From assembly GCF_041146795.1 (NCBI RefSeq), contig NC_135175.1, positions 34,834,669 to 34,898,668 on the forward strand: 64,000 nucleotides of DNA, in the 5' to 3' direction. The first letter of the stretch is position 1. Every line of letters starts with the position of its first letter. The notes beneath the pieces were generated by a model. It made no database searches and was not told the origin of the DNA. It saw nothing but the letters and a program-made list of their open reading frames with translations. A program made the translations under genes and the position numbers. The stretch comes from Maylandia zebra. Its lineage: Eukaryota; Chordata; Actinopteri; Cichliformes; Cichlidae. Of this stretch, positions 44,677-55,275 are shown piece after piece.

Positions 44677-44684
44677 GTATTTAT

Positions 44685-45110
44685 CTTTTAATTTTAGCCT
44701 GACTGTTTGGAACTACTCTGCTCATTCAATTTGTTAACTTTCTGTAATAACTCCTTAGTAATTCTACTGCATATAAAAGCAGTGCTTATTGTATTTTAGT
44801 CTCAGCTATTATTTATTTCTTCCATAGTCATAAAACCAGTAAGTAATAACTCTTCTGTAGTCACAATCTCCCCATTCTCCCATAGTTAAGACTGCTACAA
44901 TTTGGCCAGTGTTAGATGACTTATTATCTTCTTTACTAACTAAAATCAGTTATTGTTGCTTTAAATTGGGAGCGAGACCGATTTGGTTGCAACTTTTCAT
45001 GTGTATTTATGAAGAATATGATATAACTTTTTGCTTAGATACAGTTGTTTTTGTTTTAAATAAACTGGATGCAAAAATGAAGAATTATTTTAACCTGCAT
45101 GTCCTGAACC
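44685..45110. other. Unit C intron 3, middle
   Basis: No gene or element recognised; 44,700-44,890 resembles intron 3 of unit A (15,100-15,230: actgtttgga, taactcttctgtag). Confidence 0.4.
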
Positions 45111-45329
45111 AGAAGCTGGTATTGAGTCTCTCTGTTCTTGACAGGATGGCGTGGAGCAACGGTTTGTTGTTGGGATGGACTGGGTCCTTCAGTGTCTGAG
45201 CTGCTCTGGACCAGCATCTCCTGGTGTAAATGTCCTGTAGGGAGAGGAGAGGAGTCCTTCAGCAGCAATCTAATATATAAATCTGCCATCCTTAGTACAG
45301 CCGTTCCCATACCAGGATGAGATGTTCTG

Positions 45330-46395
45330 TGTGAGGATGCTCTCCACAGGGGCTGAATCGAAAGTTCTGAGGATCCCTGGACAGACACCGAACTTCCTCA
45401 GTTGTCAGAAGTTGTACAGGTGCTGGCTAGCCTTTTTGTATGTGGGCAGACCATGTCATACCTGAGGAGATGTGGACACTGGGATACTTACACCAACCTC
45501 CTTGGTGTTGCAGACGTTCAGCTGGAGGTGGTTATCCTGGCACCACGATGCAAGATTCTTCACTTCATCCATGTAGGCCGCCTCATCGTTGTTGGAGATG
45601 GCACCCAACACCACTGTGTCGTCAGTAGATCACAATGGTATTAGAGCTATGAGTGGCCACGCAGTCTGAAGTATAGACAGAGTAGAGCAGTGGCGAGAGA
45701 ACACACCCCTGTGTTCTCTCGCCACTGCTCTACTCACATAGTTACCCTGTTTCCTGTCCACATGGCTGAGAGTGGTGTGCAGGATATGGACGATGACGTC
45801 CTCTGTGGATCTGTTGGGTTGGTAAGCAAAGTGGAGTGGATCTGTGGTATTTGTGGTGGAGAAGGAGATGATGTTTTTCCACAGCCTCTCAAACACCTTC
45901 ATTACCACCAAAGTCAGTGCAACTGGCCGGTAGTCATTCAGGCATGAGGGCTTGTTGTTCTTGGGCGCAGGGATGATTGTGGATCTCTTGAAGCATGTGG
46001 GGGCCACAGACTTTGCCAGAGACTCACTGAAAATGGAAGTGAGCTTACTTGCTAGCTGGTCCACAGAACAGACGCAGCAGATGGCCGGTGATGCTATCTG
46101 GCTTAGCCGCTTTCCTTGTGTTCACTCTCAGCGACGCATGGACGGCGTGCTTTACGATACGGATCACCGGTCCCTTGCCGTTGACATCACCGTCCTCTGT
46201 TGTAAGGCAGTAGTTAGCATTAGCCACCTGGCTAACCTCGAAACTGGTGTAGAACGCGTTCAGCTCATTGGTAAATGCAGAGTCTGCATTGATCGGCGCA
46301 GTGTCTCTGGCTTTGTAATCTGTGATGGTGCTTAATCCCTTCCACATGCTACCCAATTTCGCTGTGCAAGAAACTGCACAATGACAATAAAAGTT
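45330..46395 (-). mobile_element. Rex1-like LINE RT fragment
   Basis: Minus strand: FTNELNAFYTSFEVSQV (about 46,260), CFKRSTIIPAPKNNKPSCLN then DYRPVALTLVVMKVFERL (about 45,990-45,890), and after a foldback DDTVVLGAISNNDEAAYMDE then VKNLASWCQDNHLQLNV (about 45,620-45,520), covering RT motifs up to the YADD-like box. The right end (acaatgacaataaaagt at about 46,379) resembles a LINE 3' end in + orientation, perhaps a second piece. Confidence 0.7.
45680..45735. repeat. Perfect 25-bp inverted repeat, 6-nt loop
   Basis: Arms 45,680-45,704 and 45,711-45,735 (gtagagcagtggcgagagaa and complement), loop acccct. It breaks the RT reading of the LINE. Confidence 0.95.
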
Positions 46396-46449
46396 CTAAA
46401 AATGTTGAAGGAATTCCCTGACTTACACTGTCTTTGTGTCTTTGTTTAG

Positions 46450-47082
46450 AAGCAGAGCGACACAGATGGATCCAGTAGTCAACCCTGTCGTCACTGTGGT
46501 GGTGGGAAAGACTTTCGTTGTGACCTTTGTGGAAAAACTTTCACTCGGCAACAAAGCCTAAAATTACATCAGCGTAGACACACTGGAGACAAAATGAACT
46601 ACTGCAAAGAATGTGGGAGAGGCTTCCCCACATCAAGTGCATTAAAAAAGCATGTACTCATTCACAGTGGAGTCAAAAAGTACGTGTGTGACCAGTGTGG
46701 GTCATCCTTCACCACTGCAGGTGAGCTTAAAGTGCATAAACGAGTCCACACAGGAGAGAAACCATACAAGTGCAGACACTGTGACAAAAGCTTTTCACGA
46801 TCGAGCAGTCATAACCTTCATGAACGTACACACATGGAAGAGAACTTCAGCTGTGACCAAAGGCATCAGCGTGATCATGCAGAACTGAAATCACTGGATC
46901 ACAATGATTCTGCAGAGACAGAAAGATCCTCTTCTGGTTTCAGGGTCAGACTTAAAAACTTTGAGATCAGGCTCCACAGAGTTCATCTTGAGTCTCCTGT
47001 AAAGAGTGCAGCTGATGTCACACTTGGATGTTATGAGGTAGCTCTGATTTCTGAACCGGCAGTGAATAATCCTGGATCTTAA
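46450..47082 (+). CDS. Unit C zinc-finger gene, terminal exon (4 fingers plus tail)
   Basis: Starts AAG CAG AGC GAC after tttgtttag, in phase with CSYCE. After CRHCGGGKDF come CDLCGKTF, CKECGRGF, CDQCGSSF and CRHCDKSF fingers with TGEKPYKC-type linkers. Then CDQ is joined directly to RHQRDH: against unit A about 120 bp (40 codons, roughly 18,821-18,940 of A) is missing in frame, which deletes most of two fingers. A tail of about 60 residues follows (SAETERSSSGFRVRLKNFE to VNNPGS) with stop at 47,080-47,082. The tail's role is unknown; it is rich in basic and hydrophobic residues and is the only non-finger sequence of size in the protein. Confidence 0.86.
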   Translation, partial: KQSDTDGSSSQPCRHCGGGKDFRCDLCGKTFTRQQSLKLHQRRHTGDKMNYCKECGRGFPTSSALKKHVLIHSGVKKYVCDQCGSSFTTAGELKVHKRVHTGEKPYKCRHCDKSFSRSSSHNLHERTHMEENFSCDQRHQRDHAELKSLDHNDSAETERSSSGFRVRLKNFEIRLHRVHLESPVKSAADVTLGCYEVALISEPAVNNPGS

Positions 47083-47829
47083 ATTTGGGAATCTGGTTTT
47101 CTCCCCTGAGGGATTTAATGCTCTAAATTTCTATCCCTGTTAAATGTTAATCTTTGTTCAATTAGAACACAATAGTGTTTAGTAGTTGTACTTTTTAAAG
47201 TAACATAAACGCTATGTGAGTATGTTTTTTTTTTTTTTTTTTTTTTTTAACCAAACTTATATTGTACCAAATATCAGTGTATGGCTATATGCATCAATTT
47301 CTTTCATTTCAACTTTCTTTTTTTTTTTTTTTTTTTTTAATAAACTTGTTTTTCATCTATTTATCTTGTGTTACCTCAGTTAAATTTGAATGTTTTTTTT
47401 TATATTTAAACTTGTGCTTTGGTAATCCCTGTTCTTAAATCCATTTCTTTCAAAACTCCAAATCATTTCACACTAGTTTTTGCAGTAACTGGTACAGGAT
47501 TTTACATTTAAAAGCTGCAAAGTATTTTCTCCCTTCCTGATTTTTATGTGTGTTACAATTAAGTGCTTTAGTTCATTAAACAGACTTTGAAAAACAAAAT
47601 GTTTGTATGTATTAAGGGAAATAAATAAAGCCAAGCAGTCTGAATAAATCATAAATGCCAAAGCCTATCTTAGGGGTAGTATTAGTTCATATACCACAAT
47701 GCAGAAAAAGGCATCAACTTGATTATGAAGCAGTTCTAAGTGAATGTGTACTCATCAGAGTGTAGTAATACAGATAGGAAGATGGCAGGATTTTTAGATA
47801 AGCACTTTTTGTATCGTTATCAGAGAATC
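47083..47829. other. Unit C 3' UTR and flank
   Basis: Matches unit A's 3' UTR at first (ttaatctttgttc, gtttagtagttgtacttttt), with two long T tracts (47,226-47,248; 47,319-47,338). No gene. Confidence 0.5.
47339..47344 (+). terminator. Candidate poly(A) signal of unit C
   Basis: AATAAA 257 bp after the stop codon, right after a T tract. Confidence 0.35.
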
Positions 47830-48457
47830 CAAGGGAAGCATTAAATACCCCAGTGACTGAGGAGGAAGTGCCACTTGCTATCAGTTCTTTTAAAGGAGGA
47901 AAAGCATCAGCACTTGTTGGTTTCTGCTCAGAATTTTATTAAAAAACTACATCATCTTCTTGCCAGATCATTGACGGATATTTTTTTAGACTCTTTTAAG
48001 AATGAATGTCTTTCCCCAACACTTAGACAGGCTAATATTTCGTTAATTTTAAATAAAAATTAATCACCAGATAGGTTTGGATCATATAGGCGGATCAGCC
48101 TCATCAATGTCGATTCTAAATTACTCTCTAAGCTATTAGCGATGAGACTGGGGGGCATTCTCCCATTGCTTATAAACCCTGATCAAACAGCTTTGTCCAC
48201 AATCATTTCTCATTTATAAATATTAGACGATTGTTAAATATTATACAATATTCGAATCAGACAAATTATATGGCTTATGTTATATCTTTAGATTCTGAAA
48301 AGGCATTTGCCAGAATCGAGTGGACATGCTTTTTTTTACCGTATTACAAAGATTTGGCTTAGGCAAGGGTTTTATTGGATGGATTAAAACTATCTACAAA
48401 CCTCAACAAGCCTATGTTATAACAAATGGTGTACAATCATCAGTCTTCCCGATCGTT

Positions 48458-48786
48458 GGGGCGATCGGGAAGGTGAACTCCCAACTCTCGTGGCTCAAGA
48501 GTTGGGAGTTCGCCTTGTAATCGGAAGGTTGCCGGTTCGAGCCCCGGCTTGGACAGTCTCGGTCGTTGTGTCCTTGGGCAAGACACTTCACCCGTTGCCT
48601 ACTGGTGGTGGTCAGAGGGCCAGTGTCCGGCAGCCTCGCCTCTGTCGGTGCGCTGTGGCTGTGGCTACAATGTAGCTGCCATCACCAGTGTGTTAATGGG
48701 TGGATGACTGAATGAATGAAATAAAGTGCTTTGGGGTCCTTAGGAACTACTAAAGCTCTATACAAATACAGGCCATTTACCATTTC
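48458..48786 (+). mobile_element. tRNA-derived SINE inside the L1
   Basis: Head ggggcgatcg, box A region tggctcaagagttgggagtt, box B ggttcgagcccc, body ccttgggcaagacacttcac and tail aggccatttaccattt. Between head and box A an extra 21-bp piece (ggaaggtgaactcccaactc...) is the inverse complement of the following stem, giving a 14-bp hairpin. Confidence 0.85.
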
Positions 48787-49356
48787 ACACTACAAAAGAG
48801 ATATGAGGCATCTTTGCATTAGCACTTGAACCTCTCCTGAGGCCATTTGCCAAGATATGTATGGCATATGCTGTCGATATTTTGTTCTTATTAAAACCAG
48901 AACTATCAATATCAGACATTATGTCTATTATATGTAAGTTCAGCTGGTTCTCTGATTCCAGAATTCATTTAGGGAATTCAGAGGTTATGCCGCTGGGTGA
49001 TCAGGTTAACTCTCTGACAGATATTTGCAATTTTCAATGGTCCTCTTGCGGTCTCACATACCTTGGGCTAAAAATTCTTAAAGACCGATGGAAACTGAAC
49101 TTGTCCCCAGTTCTCATTGGAAAAACAAAAAAGAGAGAAAAGATTTGGACAGATGGCAAAGTTTGCTGCTTTCTCTTTAGGAGCCATGTGAGCCTAATTA
49201 AAATCAATATTCTCCCTTGTTTGTTATATCCAGTACAAATGTATGGGCTCAAATTGTGGTCACAAGTATTTTGTACTTGTAAATCAGTTTTGTACTTGTA
49301 AAAAGAATTTGTGTGTGTGTAAAAAATATTTTTGTGTGGACTGGCAGTTCCAAAGA

Positions 49357-49508
49357 GCGCCCCTCCGACAGCCAAACCCATCCATTCTCTGATTGGATAG
49401 TTACATTTGTGATTGACATGACATTGGCCAATCAGATGAACGGAAGAAAATTAGGGTCAAAATTTGTACTTTTAACTTGAAACTTGAGTGCAGAGTTTCA
49501 CACGTATT
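49357..49508. repeat. Unclassified ~150-bp repeat, copy 2
   Basis: Matches 8,617-8,770. Here it lies inside the hAT MITE. Confidence 0.6.
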
Positions 49509-49554
49509 TTTTTTGGCTAAGTCGACACTATTAAACCCGGTTCTTTGATCCCCA

Positions 49555-49950
49555 TGATAGAACGGAGAAAACCCGACTCAGGAGTGGTCAAAACATTTAT
49601 GATCCTTTATTCAATCATCTTCCGGAAGAGAGAGCCCTGCACAGCCCAAAGCCAGCTCTAGCATTTAGAAGCTAAAATGTGTCTCATATAGGTGTTATTT
49701 TGGTCCTTTACACGCCACACATAGTTTCGATAAAAACAACTGCTTGTATGTTACTAGTTCCGCTTTGTCTGGTTTCCTGTATTTTATTAATATGCCTCTG
49801 CAGCTCCACACTAAACTTCCTGTTTTTCAGTCTGGCTGAGCACTTGGTTTATGAGTCAAAACTGGCCTTGCTTTACAAGCCTTTATTATTAAAATGCATA
49901 AAACAATATAATCATAAAATAAGTGCTAAAAATATATATTTAACAACACA
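49555..49950. repeat. LTR-like interspersed repeat, copy 2
   Basis: Matches 28,430-28,875 (gaagagagagccctgcacag, ataggtgttattttggtcct). Nested inside the hAT MITE. Confidence 0.45.
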
Positions 49951-51140
49951 CAAATATCTTTTTTACACACAAATTCCTTTTACACATACAAATCCTGATT
50001 TACAAGTACAAAATATTTCTGACCACAATTTGAGCCCATACAAATGCTACCTCTATGGATAACCCCGAATGTTTCTCGGGATATAGAAAAGGTTTTTTCA
50101 AAATATATCTGACATGGAAGAAACCTGGATTAGAAATTAGACTCTTACAATTGCCTACACATAGGAGAGGCATAGGTTGTCAAATTTAATTTTCTATAAA
50201 TGGTCAGGCCATACCCGTTTTTTTTTATGGAAGTGGTTACATGGTTATCTCAATTTTGATTCCCTCCTAGACTCTTGGTCTGCTTCACCTTTTTAACTTT
50301 GGAGCCTAGTTGTAACAAAAAGAAACTTTTTCCAGCTAATCAATCTAATCTTGTTCATTCCAAAGTTTCACAATCTGCAGAAACAGCTACGTATGATGAT
50401 TTGGAGACATTTCTTATAAAGCAAAAAGACAGAACTAATTTTATTTCTGCCTTTTATTCTTTACTATATGCTCATAGTAGCAGCACACTGAGTGTTATGG
50501 GAGGGGGATCTTAATAATGAGTATACAGAGGAGGCTTGGAAAGGAGCCATTCCCATAGCTACATCTACTTTTACTTGCAACCGCTTACGAGAAACCCAAT
50601 ACAAAAATTTACACCGCCTATATATAGCTCCTAATGTTTTGCATAAGATTACACCTCAGGTTTCCCCCTTCAGTATCAAATGTCAAAATGAAACTTGCAT
50701 CCTTGTCCATTACCTTTGGGAATGCAAATTAATCGAACAATTTGGAGTTCTATATCTCAAGTACTGAGTAATATTTTTAAGAATGGGATCCAAAAGGACC
50801 GTGGATATTTTCTTCTTGGTTCACTTTCAAAAGAATGAACATTAACTTACTTGCAGCATAAACTATGTGATAAACTGTTACTGTTAGCTGTTTTCAGGTG
50901 CCTCCAGGTAATTGGGAAGTGAGCACCAAGGATGAGAGTTCACTCTTGTAGTTTGTTTTTTAAATCTGTGGGTGAATAGGTAGTTTTTTCTTTTTCCTCA
51001 TAGTTTCTTTTTCTCCTCTTTTCCCCATATGTGTAATTGTAAATGTAAGGACTTTAACTGTATGCGATTCCCTTTCTTTTGCTTCTTTGTTATGTTTTTG
51101 TGTTTGTTCGGATGATAAATAAAAACTGTTGAATCACAAA

Positions 51141-51370
51141 CTCACCTGAACTGGATCCTATCATTTTTATTTTTGTGTCATTTCTTGTAGATTGGTTTAC
51201 CCGAATGTAGAATCTCTCTGTCATGGTTTGATCAGTAAACCTCATCCAGCTGGCTGCACTGAGAGGGAACCTGCTATACTGTGCATGTATTGAATTTTCC
51301 ATTTGATGTTGTTGAATTCTTCCTTATTTTGTTGTATCCCTTTATGGACATGTAAAGAAAATCATTGTTG
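51141..51370. other. Spacer
   Basis: Nothing recognised. Confidence 0.35.
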
Positions 51371-51600
51371 AGCTAATGCACGGTTTACTTCTGATCTATC
51401 TAAACTTCTCCATGAGCAGAACATGGCGTGGGCCAAAGCCCGGAGAACTAACCTCCACACTGATCGGCTGTTTTTCAAGCAGCTGTGTGACACGTGCACA
51501 GTTGTCATTAGAAAAGTCAAAGGTGATCATTTTCTTACAGAGACAACAATCTCAATCACACAATCTCTATAACCGCTTAAAGATTCAGGAGACATTAAAA
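51371..51600 (+). mobile_element. LINE fragment (pre-RT region)
   Basis: Reads LHEQNMAWAKARRTNLHTDR then LFFKQLCDTCTVVIRKVKGD, typical of the stretch between endonuclease and RT in CR1/Rex1-like LINEs. Confidence 0.5.
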
Positions 51601-51788
51601 TGATCTGGTAATAAAACTGTTGGTCGGCTTAATGAACATTTTATGATGTTATAAGAAATAAATGTAAAATTACATAAAAGGTTCTGACTGTATAGTTTCT
51701 TTGTTTTTTACTGTAGTTGTAAAAATTTAAGTTTTTATATTGGAAACTTTTGTGTCATCTAATTGTTTACGACATTTAACCTGATCAC

Positions 51789-52485
51789 TAGTGATGTGTC
51801 CTGTGTGTCGAAGCTTTGAAGAGTGTCGGGTAATCTTGGGGGAGTTTATGTGAAGCGCGTATCGAGGCTCGCTTTGATTACGTATGTAGTGACGTTCGAG
51901 GCCTCGTGGGCAGTCAGTAACATGTGACTGATTCAGGAACTGGCTCACCAGTTTGCGCCAGATTCGAATTAAAATGGGCAGCAAAACACAGCTGATTTCC
52001 CATCACACTGTTGTGCTACATAGTTACTTGACCATTTCTTCTTTGATGGAACCAGCAAGGAAGAGGTTTTTTAAATCTCATCTCTCCTAATAAAGTATGC
52101 ACACAGTAATAAATATAACAAATGATAAGCACCATAATATAAATAAACAACACCACAGATCCTATAATCTGATTTCTGTCTTTTAGTTTACTAAAACGTG
52201 AAGCGCCACACGCTAGTTTGTGTCATTATCCAGATGTACATAAGCATGATGGCACAGTTACACAATCACACTAAAACTCGGTGCTGATAGTTTCCACTTT
52301 CTCTTTTGTATTAGACATATGGAGACAATATTTGGGATAAATAACCATGAAAACTATTTATTTATTCAGTTTAGAGGTTTACAAATCACATTATTATGAT
52401 TAAAGAGCCTGTTTCACTTGAATCGTCCACTTGATGGCGCAGTAGAGTCGACCAGTTGGATGGAAAGCTTCAGTTCATCACTTCC
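51789..52485. mobile_element. Probable hAT MITE
   Basis: Starts actagtgatgtgtcctgtgt, gtcgaagctttgaag; ends ggaaagcttcagttcatcac. The aagctt-rich ends resemble the element at 585-1660. No TSD was found. Confidence 0.45.
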
Positions 52486-53054
52486 CCAATACTTGCACTA
52501 CCTATGTGACCAAACATCTGACATTTATAGCGCCTGAGTGGAGGAGGCACATAAACACAGACACTAAAACTCACGTATCCCACCATGACTTTATCTAGCA
52601 AAGTATTACCTTGAATCTCAAGCAGTACTGACAGACTATCCACATTTTCTCCATTTCTAACAGCTTTTAGTCTTTTTTATTCCAGTGATCTCTCCTCCTT
52701 TGATCATTTTCCTCAATGGAGAATAACTGAAATCCCTCCTCCTCCTTTCTACTCACCCACTATTTTCCTTTCCATGACTTCCTTTTAACAAACCATTTGC
52801 AATTTAAGTGTTTTATTCTTTTGTTCTGCATTTTTAAATTTTATACACAAACTCCCGTCTCGGAGCACCTTAGCTAGCTCCACATCAGATTATGCCAAAA
52901 CACCCACCTAAATTCAAACTGCTTGTCTCACAAAAACTCCACCTATTGTCCCGCTCAACCCATCTATCCTCCCTAGAGCAGCCCAACAAGTCTTCACAGG
53001 TCCCAGGTTATAGCCAGCCCAATTCAGTCTCGAGTATATGTTGAAAATACGTCA
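52486..53054. other. Spacer between units C and D
   Basis: No gene or element recognised. Confidence 0.35.
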
Positions 53055-53580
53055 TAACTTTGAGTCACAAACTGACACTGAGCCTCTTCAGTAAATCCAG
53101 CAGCTTTTTAACATCATTAGAAGTGTTTGAGCTGCTGCAGATGTTTGTAAATCTGACCCTAAATGTTCCTTCTTCTTTAAAATTCAAACTAATGAATATC
53201 AATTCATTAGTTTGAATTAAGGGATTTAACAGGTTGTTATTGTTTATATGAGCTCCATAAAACGACAGGGTTAGAACACATTGTGAAGAAGTAAGATGTT
53301 TGTTTTGTAGTCCATCTTCTGCACATTGTAGTTTCACCAGGCGGACATGCGGCGTCACATTAAAGAGAGATGAGTGTAAAGCTGTTCATATTCTCAGCAC
53401 CGCTCTTCCCTCTGAGTCATTAGCAATTCTCCTTTCCACAATGACGTTTTCATCGAGGCCAAGGAAGAGGGGTTAGGAAAAGGAGATAGGAAGTACTTTT
53501 GAATAGCACCTCACGTAGTTACATGTGTACAGCTGTGTCACGTGACCGCACAGCAACAAACAACGTCAAAGCAGGAAGAA
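53055..53580 (+). promoter_or_regulatory. Unit D upstream block
   Basis: Uninterrupted counterpart of the split block upstream of unit B (ctttgagtcacaaactgaca; tctgcacattgtagtttcac; ggttaggaaaaggagatagg; gaccgcacagcaac). Conserved non-coding sequence next to a GC box suggests promoter function. A 17-bp inverted repeat with 4-nt loop (53,181-53,197 / 53,202-53,218) is special to D. Confidence 0.5.
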
Positions 53581-53874
53581 GGGGGCGGAGCAAAGTGTGT
53601 GTGCGGGAGAGGAGTCGAGCAGAGAGAGCTGCTTTTTCACGAAACGGGAGTAAAGCAGTGAACTTAGAGGAGAGAAACAAACTAAAGCATCGATCATAAA
53701 CCACTACCAACGTCCTGATCGATATCTGCATCGATCTGCCCACCCTTGTCTCCTGGATCGTAGCTGAGATCAGCGTGAACCACGTGGGTCTCTGCTCCCT
53801 GATCTGTTTCCTGTGTTTGGAAAGAGTTGCAGCTTCATCGCGGAGTTTCTCTCGGTTTGTGGGCTCATCTAAAG
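53581..53874 (+). other. Unit D: GC box and non-coding exon 1
   Basis: gggggcggagc at 53,581-53,591; donor aaag|gtaagc at 53,874/53,875. Near identical to B and C, continuing about 165 bp into intron 1. Confidence 0.65.
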
Positions 53875-55267
53875 GTAAGCACCGAGCTAACTTTACTGTG
53901 AGTTCAGTTCATGTTGAGTTTAGCTCCTGAATGAGGTCTTCTGCTGCTCTCCTCGGTGTCTGTTCACAGTTTATTGTGAACACGTTGAGAGAAGAGTGAG
54001 AGAGTGTTTGGAGAAAAACACCTGCTAACCATTAGCTCAGCATGCTGGGAGAAGTTGAGCGTTTGCTGGCAGAAAGTTGGAACCTTTAGCTGCACTGCGT
54101 AAATTCTTTACGCCCAACGAGATAGGGTTCTTTAAAGGCTGCTTTGCTTTATTTTTAATTTGTTAGGTTAGGTTAATCATATCTGTAACCACCTTGTTGT
54201 TCTTTGTTTTTAAAGTGTTCCTGCAACTGCAGCATACATGCTAAGCTAGCTGTACCACGTTACTTCCGCGCATTGCATTGTGGGTACGAGTGGCAACAAA
54301 ATTAAAACATCAACAAATCATTAATTCCGCGGTTTTAATCCCTACTTGCATTTTATTTGCCCCAAAAACAGTTATGTACAAAGTCCGTACGAAGATAGTT
54401 TCCAAAAAGGCAAAAAATCAAGTATGAGGAAAAATCAAAGGAGTGAAAGGGTCAGACCCATACAAGCATACAGAGTGGAGTAAGGGCGTTAGCCTGCTGC
54501 CCGACTTTTATCACGCACATATTTACTATTATATGGTCCTAAGTGTGAGTTCATACACTCACAAAATGTTTAGTAACTTCAGATCCCTGCAACAAGCCCA
54601 GGTCCAGTTTACTTTGGTGATTTGGACTATTCCATTTCACAGCTGTTGTTAAAATGTTTTCTTTATCTCCTGTACAGGCCAACGCAATCTAATTTTTGTT
54701 TCAGGTTGTAGTGTTACACAACTTTTTCAGATCCAATAAAAATAAAATAGGTGTTTCGTAATTCGGTCAATTTATTGTCTTTATATGTAACTGGCATTAT
54801 TGTTTCATTCTATTATAGAATCGTATAAGAAAGATGCAAAATTGTAAAAATCCATTGTGCTTTATTAGCTGCTTCGGTGAAGAACAAATCAACAATGCAA
54901 CAAAAAAAACATATCAAAACAACTTACTGGAAAACAGTTATTCATCACTTGATTGCTTCAATACAACACTTGGGCACATATATGCAGGACTTTTCGTGGC
55001 TGTTTTGATATCGCTCTCTCTCTTAACCGATCAAATCTGGCTGTGGTAGCAGCTTTAACCTGTATGACCAGGTTGATAGAGGGCGCCAGTCTGGATCACA
55101 TTCCAGCATTTTGTAGGCTGGTTTTCCTACAAAATACAACAAACATTAGCCCGCAAAGCTATAGTGAACAAAGCAGCATAGCGCAACGAATTCAATTCCA
55201 AATAAATATAAGACTTAACCTAGACGTAACCTACATCAACGATTATGTTATGATAAATTACGTAATA
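53875..55267. other. Unit D intron 1, first part
   Basis: 54,225-54,410 is the inverted counterpart of 36,420-36,660 (cattgcattgtgggtacgag; ttgcattttatttgccccaa). The ORFs beyond show no domain. It may be part of a THAP-type element with 56,698-56,938. Confidence 0.4.
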
Positions 55268-55275
55268 ACTACAAC

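Larger units (their letters stand above)
49243..50039. mobile_element. hAT MITE (797 bp) inside the L1
   Basis: About 44-bp inverted ends (atgggctcaaattgtggtca on the left, complement on the right), TSD acaaatgt / acaaatgc (49,235-49,242; 50,040-50,047, one mismatch). The L1 reading resumes on the far side. It contains the repeats at 49,357-49,508 and 49,555-49,950. Confidence 0.9.
47830..51140 (+). mobile_element. L1-type LINE (RT to 3' end), split by a SINE and a hAT
   Basis: Plus strand, in broken frames: PVTEEEVPLAISSFKGGKAS, RRISLINVDSKLLSKLLAMR, LPLLINPDQTA, RFGLGKGFIGWIKTIYKPQQ (to 48,450); after the SINE AYAVDILFLLKPELSISDIM, CGLTYLGLKI, INILPCLLYPVQMYG (48,860-49,250); after the hAT PLWITPNVSRDIEKVFSKYI and CNRLRETQYKNLHRLY, VHYLWECKLIEQF (50,050-50,750). 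A 3' UTR ends near ataaataaaaactgttgaat (51,115-51,134). Motif order fits L1/Swimmer-like fish LINEs. Many stops. Confidence 0.78.

Noticed and set aside
48458..48545. Possible tRNA gene (A and B boxes)
   Set aside because: The sequence continues into a SINE body repeated elsewhere, and an inserted hairpin breaks the fold; no acceptor stem.
3102..53743. A minus-strand ORF (MGRSMQISIRTLVVVYDR...) repeated opposite exon 1 in several units
   Set aside because: It is conserved only because exon 1 is duplicated. Ends and lengths differ between copies, it has no domain, and it overlaps the GC-box exon antisense.
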